Assembly: GCF_051513965.1 (NCBI RefSeq)
Contig: NZ_CP195847.1
Location: 1,426,001 to 1,490,000 of the forward strand
Source: Paramicrobacterium sp051513965
GTDB taxonomy: Bacteria; Actinomycetota; Actinomycetes; Actinomycetales; Microbacteriaceae
Length of the DNA: 64,000 bases
Reading direction: 5' to 3'
Positions 17,627 through 26,548 of the stretch are shown piece by piece; position 1 is the first letter of the stretch; every line of letters starts with the position of its first letter. The position numbers were made by a program, and so were the translations under genes. Below the pieces are notes generated by a model. That model ran no database searches. It was given only the letters and a program-made list of their open reading frames with translations, and was not told the origin of the DNA.

Positions 17627-17920
17627 TCAGGAAGCGCACTCCACACAGATCGGGCCCAGCTTTTCCTGGTGATCAAGCTGTGAGCGGTGCTTCACGATGA
17701 AGCAGCTCACGCACGTGAATTCATCTGCCTGGGGAGGCAGAACCACGACATCGAGATCGACGTCTGAGAGATCGGCACCCGGCAGGTCGTAACCACCGGG
17801 GTTGTCGGCGTCATCGACGTCAACGGTCCCCGACATCTTGTCAGGTACACGCTCTTTGAGAGCCTCGATGGAATCGGAGTCTTCCTCGGACTTTCGGGGA
17901 GCGTCGTAATCCGTTGCCAT
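17627..17920 (-). CDS. DUF4193 zinc-ribbon-like protein
   Basis: 97-aa acidic protein of the DUF4193 family. The C-terminal half has two Cys pairs, CVSC and CVEC, about 25 residues apart, which probably bind zinc. The start MATDYDAPRK at 17920 is chosen because a GAGAAGTGG purine stretch precedes it and because homologues begin MATDYDxPR. Highly conserved in actinobacteria but uncharacterised. Confidence 0.85.
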   Translation of the reverse strand: MATDYDAPRKSEEDSDSIEALKERVPDKMSGTVDVDDADNPGGYDLPGADLSDVDLDVVVLPPQADEFTCVSCFIVKHRSQLDHQEKLGPICVECAS

Positions 17921-18030
17921 TCTTTTCCACTTCTCGCTTTCATGGCCAAACAAAATCGGCGGCCACAGTCTGCACTATCGAATCCCAAAGAGCAAACCGG
18001 TTTCCGCTCGATGAATTTGTGTTGTAGACG

Positions 18031-18053
18031 TAACTCGCGGCACGCCCGAGTTA
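18031..18053. repeat. inverted repeat in the DUF4193/sepH divergent promoter region
   Basis: TAACTCG, 9 bases, CGAGTTA: perfect 7-bp arms in the 201-base gap between two divergently transcribed genes. It could be an operator for a dimeric regulator. Nothing else was recognised in this gap except GGAAAGG, the ribosome site of sepH. Confidence 0.4.
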
Positions 18054-18121
18054 TTCCCGGGAAATCAAGGAAGTACATGTGACGATAGCGGTATCAAGAA
18101 GAGCCGGAAAGGCGTTTGCTC

Positions 18122-19177
18122 ATGCAAGATCTGAAGGTTATCGGAGTCGAGGACGGCGCCCTCGTCGCTGCGACGGAGCACGGCGAGCGTTTTCGAATTG
18201 TCATCAACGAGGTCCTGCTCTCTCACCTGAAGCCTCCGCGTGAGACGCAGACCGAGGAACGTCGGCTGAGCCCGCGAGACGTTCAGGCGCACATTCGTGC
18301 TGGTATGTCTGCCGAAGAGGTCGCCGACCTGACGGGTGCGAGCATCGAGTATGTGAAGCGCTTCGAGGGGCCTGTGCTCGCGGAACGCGAACACATCGTG
18401 GGTGCCGCGCTGAGCGTTCCAGTACTCGCAGCTGTTGACCTCCCCGCGGGAGAGGAACCCACTTTCGGAGCTGCGATCGCCGCTCGCTTGGAAGGACTCT
18501 CGGCCTCCGGTGAACGTTGGACGAGCTGGAAGGAGCCGGGCGGCGGATGGATCGTGAAGCTGTCATTCACGGCGGCCACGATTGACCACGACGCGCGCTG
18601 GAGCTATGACCCGAAGAAGCACACTCTTTCGCCCGTCAATCGTGAGGCAGTGACGCTCTCGAAGCAGGGAGACCTTCCCGGAGGCATGGTGCCTCGTCTG
18701 CGTGCGGTGGAAGATGATGCCCCTGTACCTGTGCCGACGCACGATGACTCGCGCTTCGACAGCGGAGCGTTCGAGTTCGCTGAGCCTGACGACGCTGACA
18801 GCAAGGAGACCATCGCACTGCTCGAGCCGGCCGCGCTCTCGCCCCGGCATCCGTCCGCGGCGTCGCGAGCGGCAGTTAATCGCGGAGCGTCCACCTCGGA
18901 GAACGCGCCGTCGAATCAGACGGCCGATCTCCTTGAGGCGCTGAGAAAGCGGCGCGGACAGCGCGAGGCTACCCCCGAGCCCGAACCGGAGCGCGAGCCG
19001 GACAAATCGGTATCGGGTAGCACTCCGCTGGATTTCAGCAGCATGACCTCGGACGAGGAGAAGTCCCAAGGCGAATCAGGCGCTCGGCGAAGTGCCAGCC
19101 GCAGCAAGCGCGGGCGCGCATCGATGCCGTCGTGGGATGAGATCGTCTTCGGTGCTCGATCGGATTCCGACGACTAG
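18122..19177 (+). CDS. sepH: septation protein SepH
   Basis: 351 aa. SepH binds FtsZ and promotes its assembly in Streptomyces and mycobacteria. The conserved N-terminal DUF3071 domain with a helix-turn-helix (about 1-170; MQDLKVIGVEDG, LSPRDVQAHIRAGMSAEEVA) is followed by a long disordered acidic/Arg region, and a conserved C-terminal tail, SMPSWDEIVFG. The start at 18122 is set by GGAAAGG 9 bases upstream; a TTG two codons earlier is too close to that site. It converges on the phosphatase-like gene with a 4-base overlap. Confidence 0.9.
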   Translation: MQDLKVIGVEDGALVAATEHGERFRIVINEVLLSHLKPPRETQTEERRLSPRDVQAHIRAGMSAEEVADLTGASIEYVKRFEGPVLAEREHIVGAALSVPVLAAVDLPAGEEPTFGAAIAARLEGLSASGERWTSWKEPGGGWIVKLSFTAATIDHDARWSYDPKKHTLSPVNREAVTLSKQGDLPGGMVPRLRAVEDDAPVPVPTHDDSRFDSGAFEFAEPDDADSKETIALLEPAALSPRHPSAASRAAVNRGASTSENAPSNQTADLLEALRKRRGQREATPEPEPEREPDKSVSGSTPLDFSSMTSDEEKSQGESGARRSASRSKRGRASMPSWDEIVFGARSDSDD

Positions 19178-20301
19178 GCCCAGGCTCCGACGGGGATGAA
19201 AGGCACGAGCATCTCCTCATCGGTCAACGAACCATGCTGGCCGATCATCCGGCGCGATTGGGCGCTGGCGGGAGTGCTGTCGTAGTACGTCACGCGTTTT
19301 CGGGCTGCGATGAGGACGTCCCCGATGCGTTGGCTCACATCAGCATCCACCTCCCCGAACCATCCGGCGCTCACTGCTTCCTCCTTGGTCGCAACCCAGG
19401 CTCGCTCCGATTCAACGGCGCGCCACCGTTCGGCGACCGCATCGACAGATTCTCCGGGTTCCACATAGAGCTGACGGAAGCGGGGCTCCCCGCCGACGTG
19501 CCGTACTCCGTTCAGAAGGCTCGGCTCCTGGTCGTAGAGGATCTGCGCCTCCCCGCTGATATCAAGAATCCCGTGGTCCGCTGAGACGACCACTCCCGTC
19601 CGCGGCGGCGCCTCCTCGTGGAGCCGCGCGAGTTCAGCGTCCACGTCTTCGAGAGCGGTCACCCAGCGATCGCTCTGCCAGCCGTGTTTGTGAGCGAGCT
19701 TGTCGAGCTCGGGAATGTAGAGATACACGAACGTCGGTTCCGGCTGTCGGCTGAGCCGTATCGCGGCATCCACTCGCTCTGAGATGGAATCGGCGGGAAC
19801 ATACTGCGACCCGCGGAGAACCGCTTGGGTGAAGCCTGAACCAGCGAATTTGCTTGGTCCAACCGCAAATGGACGGATGCTGAGCCGCGATGCGTCCTCG
19901 AAGACCGTCGCGCACCTCTGCCACGTGTCCGCATTTTCCAGGGAGTCCCACCCCCGTAGCTGATTGACGAGACGATCTCTGCCAGGGTCGAGCACCTCGT
20001 ACCCGACAAGACCATGGTGCCCGGGCAATGCGCCGGTCATTGCTGTGGTGAGAGCCGCTGCGGTGGTCGAGGGAACGGGGGCGATCAGCGGGCGCCGGCG
20101 GTGAGCGGCGAGAAACCGCGCATGTCCTGCGCGCTCCCCCAAGTTCGACGCGCCCAGGCCGTCCACGATGACAGCGATGACGTGAAGGACGGGCTGAAGC
20201 CCCAGAGAACCCGTCGACCCACTCAGCGCGTCGAGGCAATTCGGCGCGAGCACGGCAAGGCTCCGAGTCTGAGGCCGCGCCGTCGGTAACATTGAGGACA
20301 T
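19174..20301 (-). CDS. alkaline phosphatase superfamily protein (nucleotide pyrophosphatase/phosphodiesterase-like)
   Basis: 375 aa. Metal-binding and nucleophile motifs of the NPP-type superfamily are visible: VIVDGLG near residue 48, PSTTAAALTTAMTGALPGHHG with the Thr nucleophile region, VYLYIPELDKLAHKHG, and VSADHGILDI. It probably hydrolyses a phosphodiester; the substrate is unknown. The gene lies between sepH and parC and is divergent from parC. Start codons at 20301 and 20292 are both possible. Confidence 0.82.
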   Translation of the reverse strand: MSSMLPTARPQTRSLAVLAPNCLDALSGSTGSLGLQPVLHVIAVIVDGLGASNLGERAGHARFLAAHRRRPLIAPVPSTTAAALTTAMTGALPGHHGLVGYEVLDPGRDRLVNQLRGWDSLENADTWQRCATVFEDASRLSIRPFAVGPSKFAGSGFTQAVLRGSQYVPADSISERVDAAIRLSRQPEPTFVYLYIPELDKLAHKHGWQSDRWVTALEDVDAELARLHEEAPPRTGVVVSADHGILDISGEAQILYDQEPSLLNGVRHVGGEPRFRQLYVEPGESVDAVAERWRAVESERAWVATKEEAVSAGWFGEVDADVSQRIGDVLIAARKRVTYYDSTPASAQSRRMIGQHGSLTDEEMLVPFIPVGAWA

Positions 20302-20372
20302 CGTGGCCAGTCTTCCACACTCGTGAAGATCGGCCTCCCCCTACAGCACCAGAGAGATTTCGAAGAAACCGA

Positions 20373-22835
20373 ATGGCCCGCTCGAAAGAACCCGCACCGC
20401 CCGAACAGATCGCAGAGCGCATCGAAGACGTCGATGTTTCCTCGGAGATGCAAGGCTCGTTCCTCGAATACGCATATTCGGTCATCTACTCTCGTGCTCT
20501 CCCCGATGCGCGTGATGGCCTCAAGCCTGTGCAGCGTCGCATCATCTATCAGATGGCGGAGATGGGCCTGCGCCCAGACAAAGGTCATGTCAAGTCGGCG
20601 CGTGTTGTCGGCGAAGTGATGGGAAAGCTGCATCCGCACGGCGATTCAGCGATCTACGATGCGCTTGTGCGACTTGCACAGCCTTGGACGATGCGACTCC
20701 CGCTCGTAGACGGTCATGGCAATTTCGGTTCCCTGGACGATGGGCCCGCAGCGCCGCGCTATACCGAAGCTCGACTTCACGCCGCCGCGCTGGCACTCGC
20801 GGAGAACCTCGACGAGGACGTCGTCGACTTCGTCCCCAACTACGACAACCAATTCCTCCAGCCGGCTGTTCTCCCCGCGGCTTTTCCCAACCTTCTCGTC
20901 AATGGTGCCAGTGGCATCGCAGTCGGCATGGCCACGAATATGGCGCCGCACAACCTCATCGAGGTCGTCGGGGCGGCGCGGCACCTGATCGACAATCCGG
21001 ATGCCACCCTCGAGGAGCTGATGGACTTCATCCCGGGACCCGATCTTCCGTCGGGGGGAACCATCGTCGGGCTCGACGGCATCAAGGACGCGTACGCGAC
21101 CGGACGCGGTGCGTTCAAGACACGAGCACGCGTCAGCATCGAGAGCATCACCGCTCGTAAGACCGGCCTTGTCGTCACCGAGCTTCCCTATCTCGTCGGC
21201 CCGGAGAAGGTCATCGAGAAGATCAAGGACGGCGTTCAGTCGAAGAAGCTCAGCGGCATCTCCGACGTCACGGACCTCACAGATCGTGCCAACGGGCTGC
21301 GCTTGGTTATCGGCCTGAAGACCGGCTTCAGCCCGGAAGCGGTGCTCGAACAGCTCTATCGATACACGCCTCTGGAAAGCTCGTTCAGCATCAACAACGT
21401 CGCACTCGTCGAGGGCGGTCCCCGAACGATGGGCCTCAAGGAGCTCCTCGAGGTCTACGTCAATCACCGCATCGTCGTTGTGACACGACGCTCACGCCAC
21501 CGCCTACAGAAGCGCAAGGACCGCCTTCACCTCGTCGAGGGATTGCTCATCGCGATTCTCGACATCGACGAGGTGATCGAGGTTATCCGCAGCAGCGATG
21601 ACAGCGAACAGGCCAAGACGCGCCTCATGGAGGTTTTTGATCTCAGCCAGCTCCAGGCCGAGTACATCCTCGAGCTCCGCCTGCGTCGACTTACGAAGTT
21701 CTCTCGTATCGAGCTCGAGACGGAGCGCGACGACCTGCTGAAAGAGATCGCGTACCTTGAGGAGCTTCTTGGCTCAGATGCGCTGCTGCGCGCTCAGGTT
21801 TCTGCGGAGCTCGATGACGCAGCAGAGAAGTTCGGCACACCGAGAAGAACCCTGCTCACTGAGGCGAAGCCCAGCATCGCGAAGGCGGGCGGGAAAGCCA
21901 AGAAAGGCGCCCCGGTCCTTGAGATTCAGGACACCCCGTGCCGCGTGTACATCAGCGCCACTGGCCGCGCGGTCCGCGTCGACCTGTCAGATGACAGCGA
22001 GATTGCACACCCCAACCGTCGAAGCAAGCACGACGCGATCCTCGTTTCTCTCGATACAACGACCCGCAGCGCGTTGGCCGCGGTGACGAATAGGGGACGT
22101 TTGGTCCGCTTCACACCGGTGGATCTGCCATCAGTGCCTGCCTCAAGCGTGCAGATGCGAGCCGGAGTGAAGATCTCCGATTATCTGGCCTTGACCGACC
22201 GATCTGAGCGGGTTCTGACGATCTTCCACCTTGACGAGGCGCGCACACTCGCGCTCGGAACAGCACGCGGGGTAGTGAAGCGTCTTCAGATGGGATCATG
22301 GCCCAACAAACCAGACTTCGAGGTGATCACGTTGAAAGACGGTGACTCGGTTGTCGGCGCGGCTCTGGCCACCGACGAGGACCAGCTCGTCTTCATCTCA
22401 TCTGACACCAGTCTGCTCACCTACTCTGCAGCCGCAGTGCGGCCTCAAGGCCGAACTGCCTCCGGCGTCGCGGGCATCAAACTGGCTGCCGACGCGTCGG
22501 CGATCTTCTTCGGTGTCGGCCACGATCGTGATGGACGAGCAGTGGTTGCGACGGTGGCGACGAGCTCGGCGACTCTCACCGGCACAGATCCTGGATCCGC
22601 CAAGGTCTCGTTCCTCGACGACTTCCCCGCCAAGGGACGCGCAACAGGCGGTGTTCGAGCTCAGCGTCTGCTGAAGGGAGAAGACGCGCTCTCCCTGGCA
22701 TGGGTCGGACCAGCGCCTGTCTTCGCAGTCGCTGCCGACGGAACCCCACGCGTGCTTCCCCAGGCTGGCGCGAAGAGGGATGCCTCCGGCGAGGCGCTCG
22801 ACGGTGCCGTCGCCGCACTCGGCCACCGCATCTGA
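20373..22835 (+). CDS. parC: DNA topoisomerase IV subunit A (type IIA)
   Basis: 820-aa GyrA/ParC-family cleavage subunit. The winged-helix and tower region contains the catalytic Tyr in DDGPAAPRYTEARL (about residue 130). QRRIIYQMAEMGLRPDKGHVKSARVVG and HPHGDSAIY form the QRDR-like region. The C-terminal beta-pinwheel follows from about residue 510. It is convergent with a GyrB/ParE-family gene, so it is the second type II topoisomerase pair (decatenation) and not the oriC-linked gyrA. The start at 20373 (MARSKEP) gives the usual length. Confidence 0.9.
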   Translation: MARSKEPAPPEQIAERIEDVDVSSEMQGSFLEYAYSVIYSRALPDARDGLKPVQRRIIYQMAEMGLRPDKGHVKSARVVGEVMGKLHPHGDSAIYDALVRLAQPWTMRLPLVDGHGNFGSLDDGPAAPRYTEARLHAAALALAENLDEDVVDFVPNYDNQFLQPAVLPAAFPNLLVNGASGIAVGMATNMAPHNLIEVVGAARHLIDNPDATLEELMDFIPGPDLPSGGTIVGLDGIKDAYATGRGAFKTRARVSIESITARKTGLVVTELPYLVGPEKVIEKIKDGVQSKKLSGISDVTDLTDRANGLRLVIGLKTGFSPEAVLEQLYRYTPLESSFSINNVALVEGGPRTMGLKELLEVYVNHRIVVVTRRSRHRLQKRKDRLHLVEGLLIAILDIDEVIEVIRSSDDSEQAKTRLMEVFDLSQLQAEYILELRLRRLTKFSRIELETERDDLLKEIAYLEELLGSDALLRAQVSAELDDAAEKFGTPRRTLLTEAKPSIAKAGGKAKKGAPVLEIQDTPCRVYISATGRAVRVDLSDDSEIAHPNRRSKHDAILVSLDTTTRSALAAVTNRGRLVRFTPVDLPSVPASSVQMRAGVKISDYLALTDRSERVLTIFHLDEARTLALGTARGVVKRLQMGSWPNKPDFEVITLKDGDSVVGAALATDEDQLVFISSDTSLLTYSAAAVRPQGRTASGVAGIKLAADASAIFFGVGHDRDGRAVVATVATSSATLTGTDPGSAKVSFLDDFPAKGRATGGVRAQRLLKGEDALSLAWVGPAPVFAVAADGTPRVLPQAGAKRDASGEALDGAVAALGHRI

Positions 22836-22901
22836 GAAGGTATCAGTCGGTTCGACACGGCACAGATCTCGCACCGACTCGGTTGCACATGAGTAGCCGC
22901 G

Positions 22902-24998
22902 TCAGGCGTCGATACGCTCCTGGCTGAGTGCATCGGAGTTATCGATGATGAACTCCTTGCGCGGCGGGACATCTGACCCCATGAGCAGTTCGAAGATCTG
23001 CCCTGCAGCCTCGGCATCCTCCACGCGTACCCGTCGGAGCGTCCGATGACGTCGATCCATCGTCGTCTCGGCGAGCTGATCGGCATCCATCTCGCCGAGA
23101 CCCTTATACCGCTGAATCGGTTCCTTGTAGCGCTTCCTCCCTCGTTCGAGAGCGGTCAGCACTCCTTGGAGCTCCTGCTCGGAGTACGTGTAAATAACAT
23201 CGTTCGGCTTGGAGCCCGAGTTGATCTGGACGATACGGTGCAGCGGTGGTACTGCCGCATAGACACGTCCGGCTTCGATCATCGGTCTCATGTATCGGAA
23301 GAACAGAGTGAGCAGAAGCATTCGAATGTGCGCGCCGTCCACGTCAGCATCGCTCATGAGGATGACCTTGCCGTAGCGCGCGGTATCCAAGTCGAATGAA
23401 CGCCCGGAGCCTGCCCCGAGAACCTGAATGATCGCCGCGCACTCCGCGTTCGAAAGCATGTCGCTGACCGATGCCTTCTGCACGTTGAGGATCTTGCCCC
23501 GAATGGGAAGAAGCGCCTGATAACTGCTGTCGCGCGCAAGCTTCGCAGTGCCCAAGGCAGAATCGCCCTCGACGATGAACAGCTCGCTCTGCGAGACGTC
23601 GCTCGACCGACAGTCGACCAGCTTGGCCGGCAGCGTCGAGTTCTCCAGCGCGTTCTTCCGTCGCTGGGTCTCCTTGTGCGCACGAGCGGACACACGAGAC
23701 TTCATCTCCGCGACGACTTTGTCGAGGAGAAGAGCGCACTGCGTCTTGTCATCGCGCTTCGTCGACGAGAAGCGCTCGGAGAGAGCATCCCCGATGACCT
23801 TCGAGACGATCGTCCGCGCCGCCGGAGTGCCGAGGACTTCCTTCGTCTGACCCTCGAACTGCGGCTCCGGAAGCCGAACATTGAGGACAGCGGTGAGTCC
23901 GGCGAGAACGTCGTCCTTCTCAACCTTGTTGTTTCCGGGCTTCAGCCGTCGCGAGTTCTTCTCGATCTCCTTGCGGAAGAACTTGAGGAGGCCCTGCTCG
24001 AAACCGGTCTGGTGCGTTCCGCCTTTCGGGGTTGCGATGATGTTGACGAATGAACGTACAGTGGCGTCGTACCCGGTACCCCAGCGCAGCGCGAGATCGA
24101 CTTCACACGTGCGCTCCATCTCCGTCGACTTCATCGCGCCATCGGCCTGGAGCGTGGGGACGGTCTCGGTGAACGTGCCGGTCCCGGTAATCCGCCACAC
24201 ATCGGTCACGTGGGTGTCCGGGGCGAGGTATTCGACAAACTCGGAGATTCCGCCGTCGTACCTGTACTCGGTCTGGGTGACGTCCGCGGGAGAGGCATCC
24301 TCGGCTCTCTTGTCGTCGATGCGAATGGTCAGACCGGGAACGAGGAACGCGGTCTGTCTTGCGCGAGATTCGAGATCATCAACGTTGAAAGTGGCAGCCT
24401 TCTCAAAGATCTGGCGGTCAGCCCAGTATCGGATGCGGGAGCCGGAGACGCCCTTCTTGACCTTTCCAACGACTCGGAGTTCGCTCTGCTTTTTGAACGG
24501 GGTGAACGGTGCATCAGGACTCGGCTCGTTGTTTCCGTCATCGAAGACTCCGGGCTCCCCTCGCCTGAAGGACATCGCCCAGGTCTTGCCATCACGGTCC
24601 ACCTCGACGTCGAGCCGCTCTGAGAGCGCATTGACCACCGAGGCGCCGACCCCGTGCAGACCGCCTGAGGAAGCGTACGAACCGGTTCCGAACTTGCCTC
24701 CGGCATGGAGCTTCGTGAAGACGACCTCGACGCCGGACAGCCCCGTCTTCGGTTCGACATCAACGGGGATGCCGCGTGCATGGTCTACCACCTCGACGCT
24801 GTCGTCCGGTCGCAAGACGATCTCGATGTGATCGCCGTATCCGGCAAGCGCCTCGTCCACCGAGTTGTCGATGATCTCCCACAGGCAGTGCATGAGACCC
24901 CGTGAGCCGTTCGAACCGATGTACATGCCGGGGCGCTTGCGCACAGCCTCCAGCCCCTCGAGGACCGAGAGATGACGCGCGGAATAGTCAGAACTCAC
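22902..24998 (-). CDS. parE: DNA topoisomerase IV subunit B (type IIA)
   Basis: 698-aa ATPase/TOPRIM subunit partnering parC. The GHKL ATPase motifs are EIIDNSVDEALAGY, HARGIPVD and GGLHGVGASVVNAL. TOPRIM motifs are FIVEGDSALGTAK and DADVDGAHIRMLLL. The GTG at 24998 (SSDYSARHLSVLEG) is preferred: TAATGT lies 7 bases upstream, and homologues begin near this point. A GTG at 25028 would add ten residues and lacks a good ribosome site. The genes converge across 66 bases. Confidence 0.9.
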   Translation of the reverse strand: MSSDYSARHLSVLEGLEAVRKRPGMYIGSNGSRGLMHCLWEIIDNSVDEALAGYGDHIEIVLRPDDSVEVVDHARGIPVDVEPKTGLSGVEVVFTKLHAGGKFGTGSYASSGGLHGVGASVVNALSERLDVEVDRDGKTWAMSFRRGEPGVFDDGNNEPSPDAPFTPFKKQSELRVVGKVKKGVSGSRIRYWADRQIFEKAATFNVDDLESRARQTAFLVPGLTIRIDDKRAEDASPADVTQTEYRYDGGISEFVEYLAPDTHVTDVWRITGTGTFTETVPTLQADGAMKSTEMERTCEVDLALRWGTGYDATVRSFVNIIATPKGGTHQTGFEQGLLKFFRKEIEKNSRRLKPGNNKVEKDDVLAGLTAVLNVRLPEPQFEGQTKEVLGTPAARTIVSKVIGDALSERFSSTKRDDKTQCALLLDKVVAEMKSRVSARAHKETQRRKNALENSTLPAKLVDCRSSDVSQSELFIVEGDSALGTAKLARDSSYQALLPIRGKILNVQKASVSDMLSNAECAAIIQVLGAGSGRSFDLDTARYGKVILMSDADVDGAHIRMLLLTLFFRYMRPMIEAGRVYAAVPPLHRIVQINSGSKPNDVIYTYSEQELQGVLTALERGRKRYKEPIQRYKGLGEMDADQLAETTMDRRHRTLRRVRVEDAEAAGQIFELLMGSDVPPRKEFIIDNSDALSQERIDA

Positions 24999-25005
24999 AA
25001 GTCCA

Positions 25006-25011
25006 ACATTA
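25006..25011 (-). promoter_or_regulatory. -10 element, leaderless parE promoter
   Basis: TAATGT on the minus strand, exactly 7 bases before the GTG at 24998. It sits in a small CCAAC/GTTGG inverted repeat (25003-25016). Confidence 0.5.
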
Positions 25012-25177
25012 GTTGGGCCAGCTGACACTCCAGGACATCGACACTCGAACTCGCGACGGTGGGCGCGAAGCTACGCGCTGAGCGAACTCGCCGCGCGCTC
25101 GGAAGGTATTCAGCCGGCCCGTGGTTACATTGAGACACAGGGGCGCAAAGGGCGCTCCGTGAGGTCAGGAGGAGCTC

Positions 25178-25402
25178 ATGTCGCACACCGGTACACAGAC
25201 TGTCGACGCCGTTCAGCCCCAGCTGACCGCGGCGGATCGATGCGACAGCTGCGGAGCACAAGCATATATCCGAGCTGTCGTGAACAACGGAGAACTTCTG
25301 TTCTGCGCCCATCACGGTAAGAAGTACGAAGAGAAGCTCATGGCAGTCGCCCAGAGCTGGCACGACGAGTCAGATCGGCTTCTCGAAGACACCCGCTCCT
25401 GA
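25178..25402 (+). CDS. DUF7455 small zinc-binding protein
   Basis: 74-aa protein with CDSCGAQA and FCAHHGKKY, giving a CxxC...CxHH arrangement typical of a small zinc-binding domain. It belongs to a short actinobacterial family with no known role, often near sigma factor genes. AGGAGGAGCTC precedes the ATG, a strong ribosome site. A perfect hairpin follows, so it is monocistronic. Confidence 0.88.
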   Translation: MSHTGTQTVDAVQPQLTAADRCDSCGAQAYIRAVVNNGELLFCAHHGKKYEEKLMAVAQSWHDESDRLLEDTRS

Positions 25403-25413
25403 CCGGAGTCGTG

Positions 25414-25447
25414 AGAGGCGGTGGATGCCGAAGCATCCACCGCTTCT
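25414..25447. terminator. terminator hairpin after DUF7455, shared with alr
   Basis: An 11-bp perfect stem (25418-25428 / 25433-25443) with a CGAA tetraloop, extended to 15 bp with one G-U pair. It lies between convergent genes and is followed by T-rich sequence. Confidence 0.85.
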
Positions 25448-25474
25448 GCATTTAACCGAGGCCCTGCGTCGCAG

Positions 25475-26548
25475 TCAGCTCACATAGCGGTGCTCTGAGC
25501 GGCGAGCAAGGCGGATCACAAGTTCCTCCCCGATTGAGTTCATCGCGTCTGCCCAGACCTGCAGAGTGGCCTCGCCATGTGAGCCGTCCCCGAAGAGATA
25601 GGCGTTGTCACCCACCACTGCGTCTACCGCGCTGACATTCAGCCAGGCGAGGCCCGCCTCGACAGAGTCGATCATGCATGCTCGACCGCGGACGGACACT
25701 GAAACTGCGCCCGCCGCCTCCGCATAGAGCCCGTGAACTTGACCGACAGGAATGGCGGCTAGTCGGCGACCATCGTGCTCGTGCACGGCCGTGACCCGTG
25801 TCGACAGTGTGAGCGCGGGCGTGAGGCCCAAGTGCTCGGGACCGACGCCGTCACCAGGTGCGATCCCGTACACGAAAGCTCCTACGCGGACCATGTCGAA
25901 ACGGGCATCCTCGCGTTCATAGGAAGCCGCGCTTGCGGCGAGATGGCGTATCTGTGGCGAAAGGCCGGCCCGTCGGGCGATATCCACAGCATCCGTGAAG
26001 CGTGCGATGGACTCGCTGTCCGTTTCGAACGAGGCCTCAGAGATATGAGTCCACATTCCGACGACCTCGAGATCGCCGTGCTTCTCCAGCTCCGCGGCAC
26101 GGTTGACGAATGCCGGCCATTCGTCCGCTGTGACGCCCGCACGATGCAGTCCAGTGTCGATCTTGAGGTGGACGCGCGCTGTGCGCTCCGCTGCACGTGC
26201 GGCAGCGCTGACTCTCTCGAGGATCTCAGGGTAGGAAACACCGAGATCGAGCTCAGCGTCCACAGCTTCGCGCAGATCGTCGTCTGCGCCGAAGACCCAC
26301 GTGAAGATCATTGCTTCGGCATCGATCTCACGAACTCGACGTGCGGTCGCCATGTCGAGCGCGCCGAAATGATGGAAGCCAGCCGCAGCGAGGGTCGAGA
26401 CGACGGGGGTCAGGCCGTGAGCGTACGCATCGTCTTTCACGACGATCGCGAGTTGAGAAGGCGCGACACGTGCAGCGATGTGTCGGGCATTCTCCACGAG
26501 AGCGCAGCGGGATATCGTGGCGGTGAGCTGAGGCAGGCCGGTGGTCAT
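25475..26548 (-). CDS. alr: alanine racemase-like protein with PLP barrel but C-terminal domain lacking the catalytic-Tyr motif
   Basis: 357 aa. The N-terminal TIM barrel has the PLP lysine in VVKDDAYAHG (K38), where most racemases read VKANAYGHG. Other Alr signatures are HLKIDTGLHRAGV, WTHISEA and RFDMVRVGAFVYGI. The C-terminal beta-domain (about residues 235-357) keeps RGRACMID but has no GxGxSYG motif, so the Tyr base that normally reaches across the dimer is absent. The preceding gene supplies exactly that motif and overlaps this one by ATGA. The two products probably form one hetero-oligomeric enzyme. The start MTTGLPQL at 26548 is the coupled ATG. Confidence 0.85.
   Translation of the reverse strand: MTTGLPQLTATISRCALVENARHIAARVAPSQLAIVVKDDAYAHGLTPVVSTLAAAGFHHFGALDMATARRVREIDAEAMIFTWVFGADDDLREAVDAELDLGVSYPEILERVSAAARAAERTARVHLKIDTGLHRAGVTADEWPAFVNRAAELEKHGDLEVVGMWTHISEASFETDSESIARFTDAVDIARRAGLSPQIRHLAASAASYEREDARFDMVRVGAFVYGIAPGDGVGPEHLGLTPALTLSTRVTAVHEHDGRRLAAIPVGQVHGLYAEAAGAVSVSVRGRACMIDSVEAGLAWLNVSAVDAVVGDNAYLFGDGSHGEATLQVWADAMNSIGEELVIRLARRSEHRYVS

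Noticed and set aside
22836..22901. Terminator between parC and parE
   Set aside because: Only a 6-bp GTCGGT/ACCGAC pairing with a 21-base loop is visible, too weak to call.
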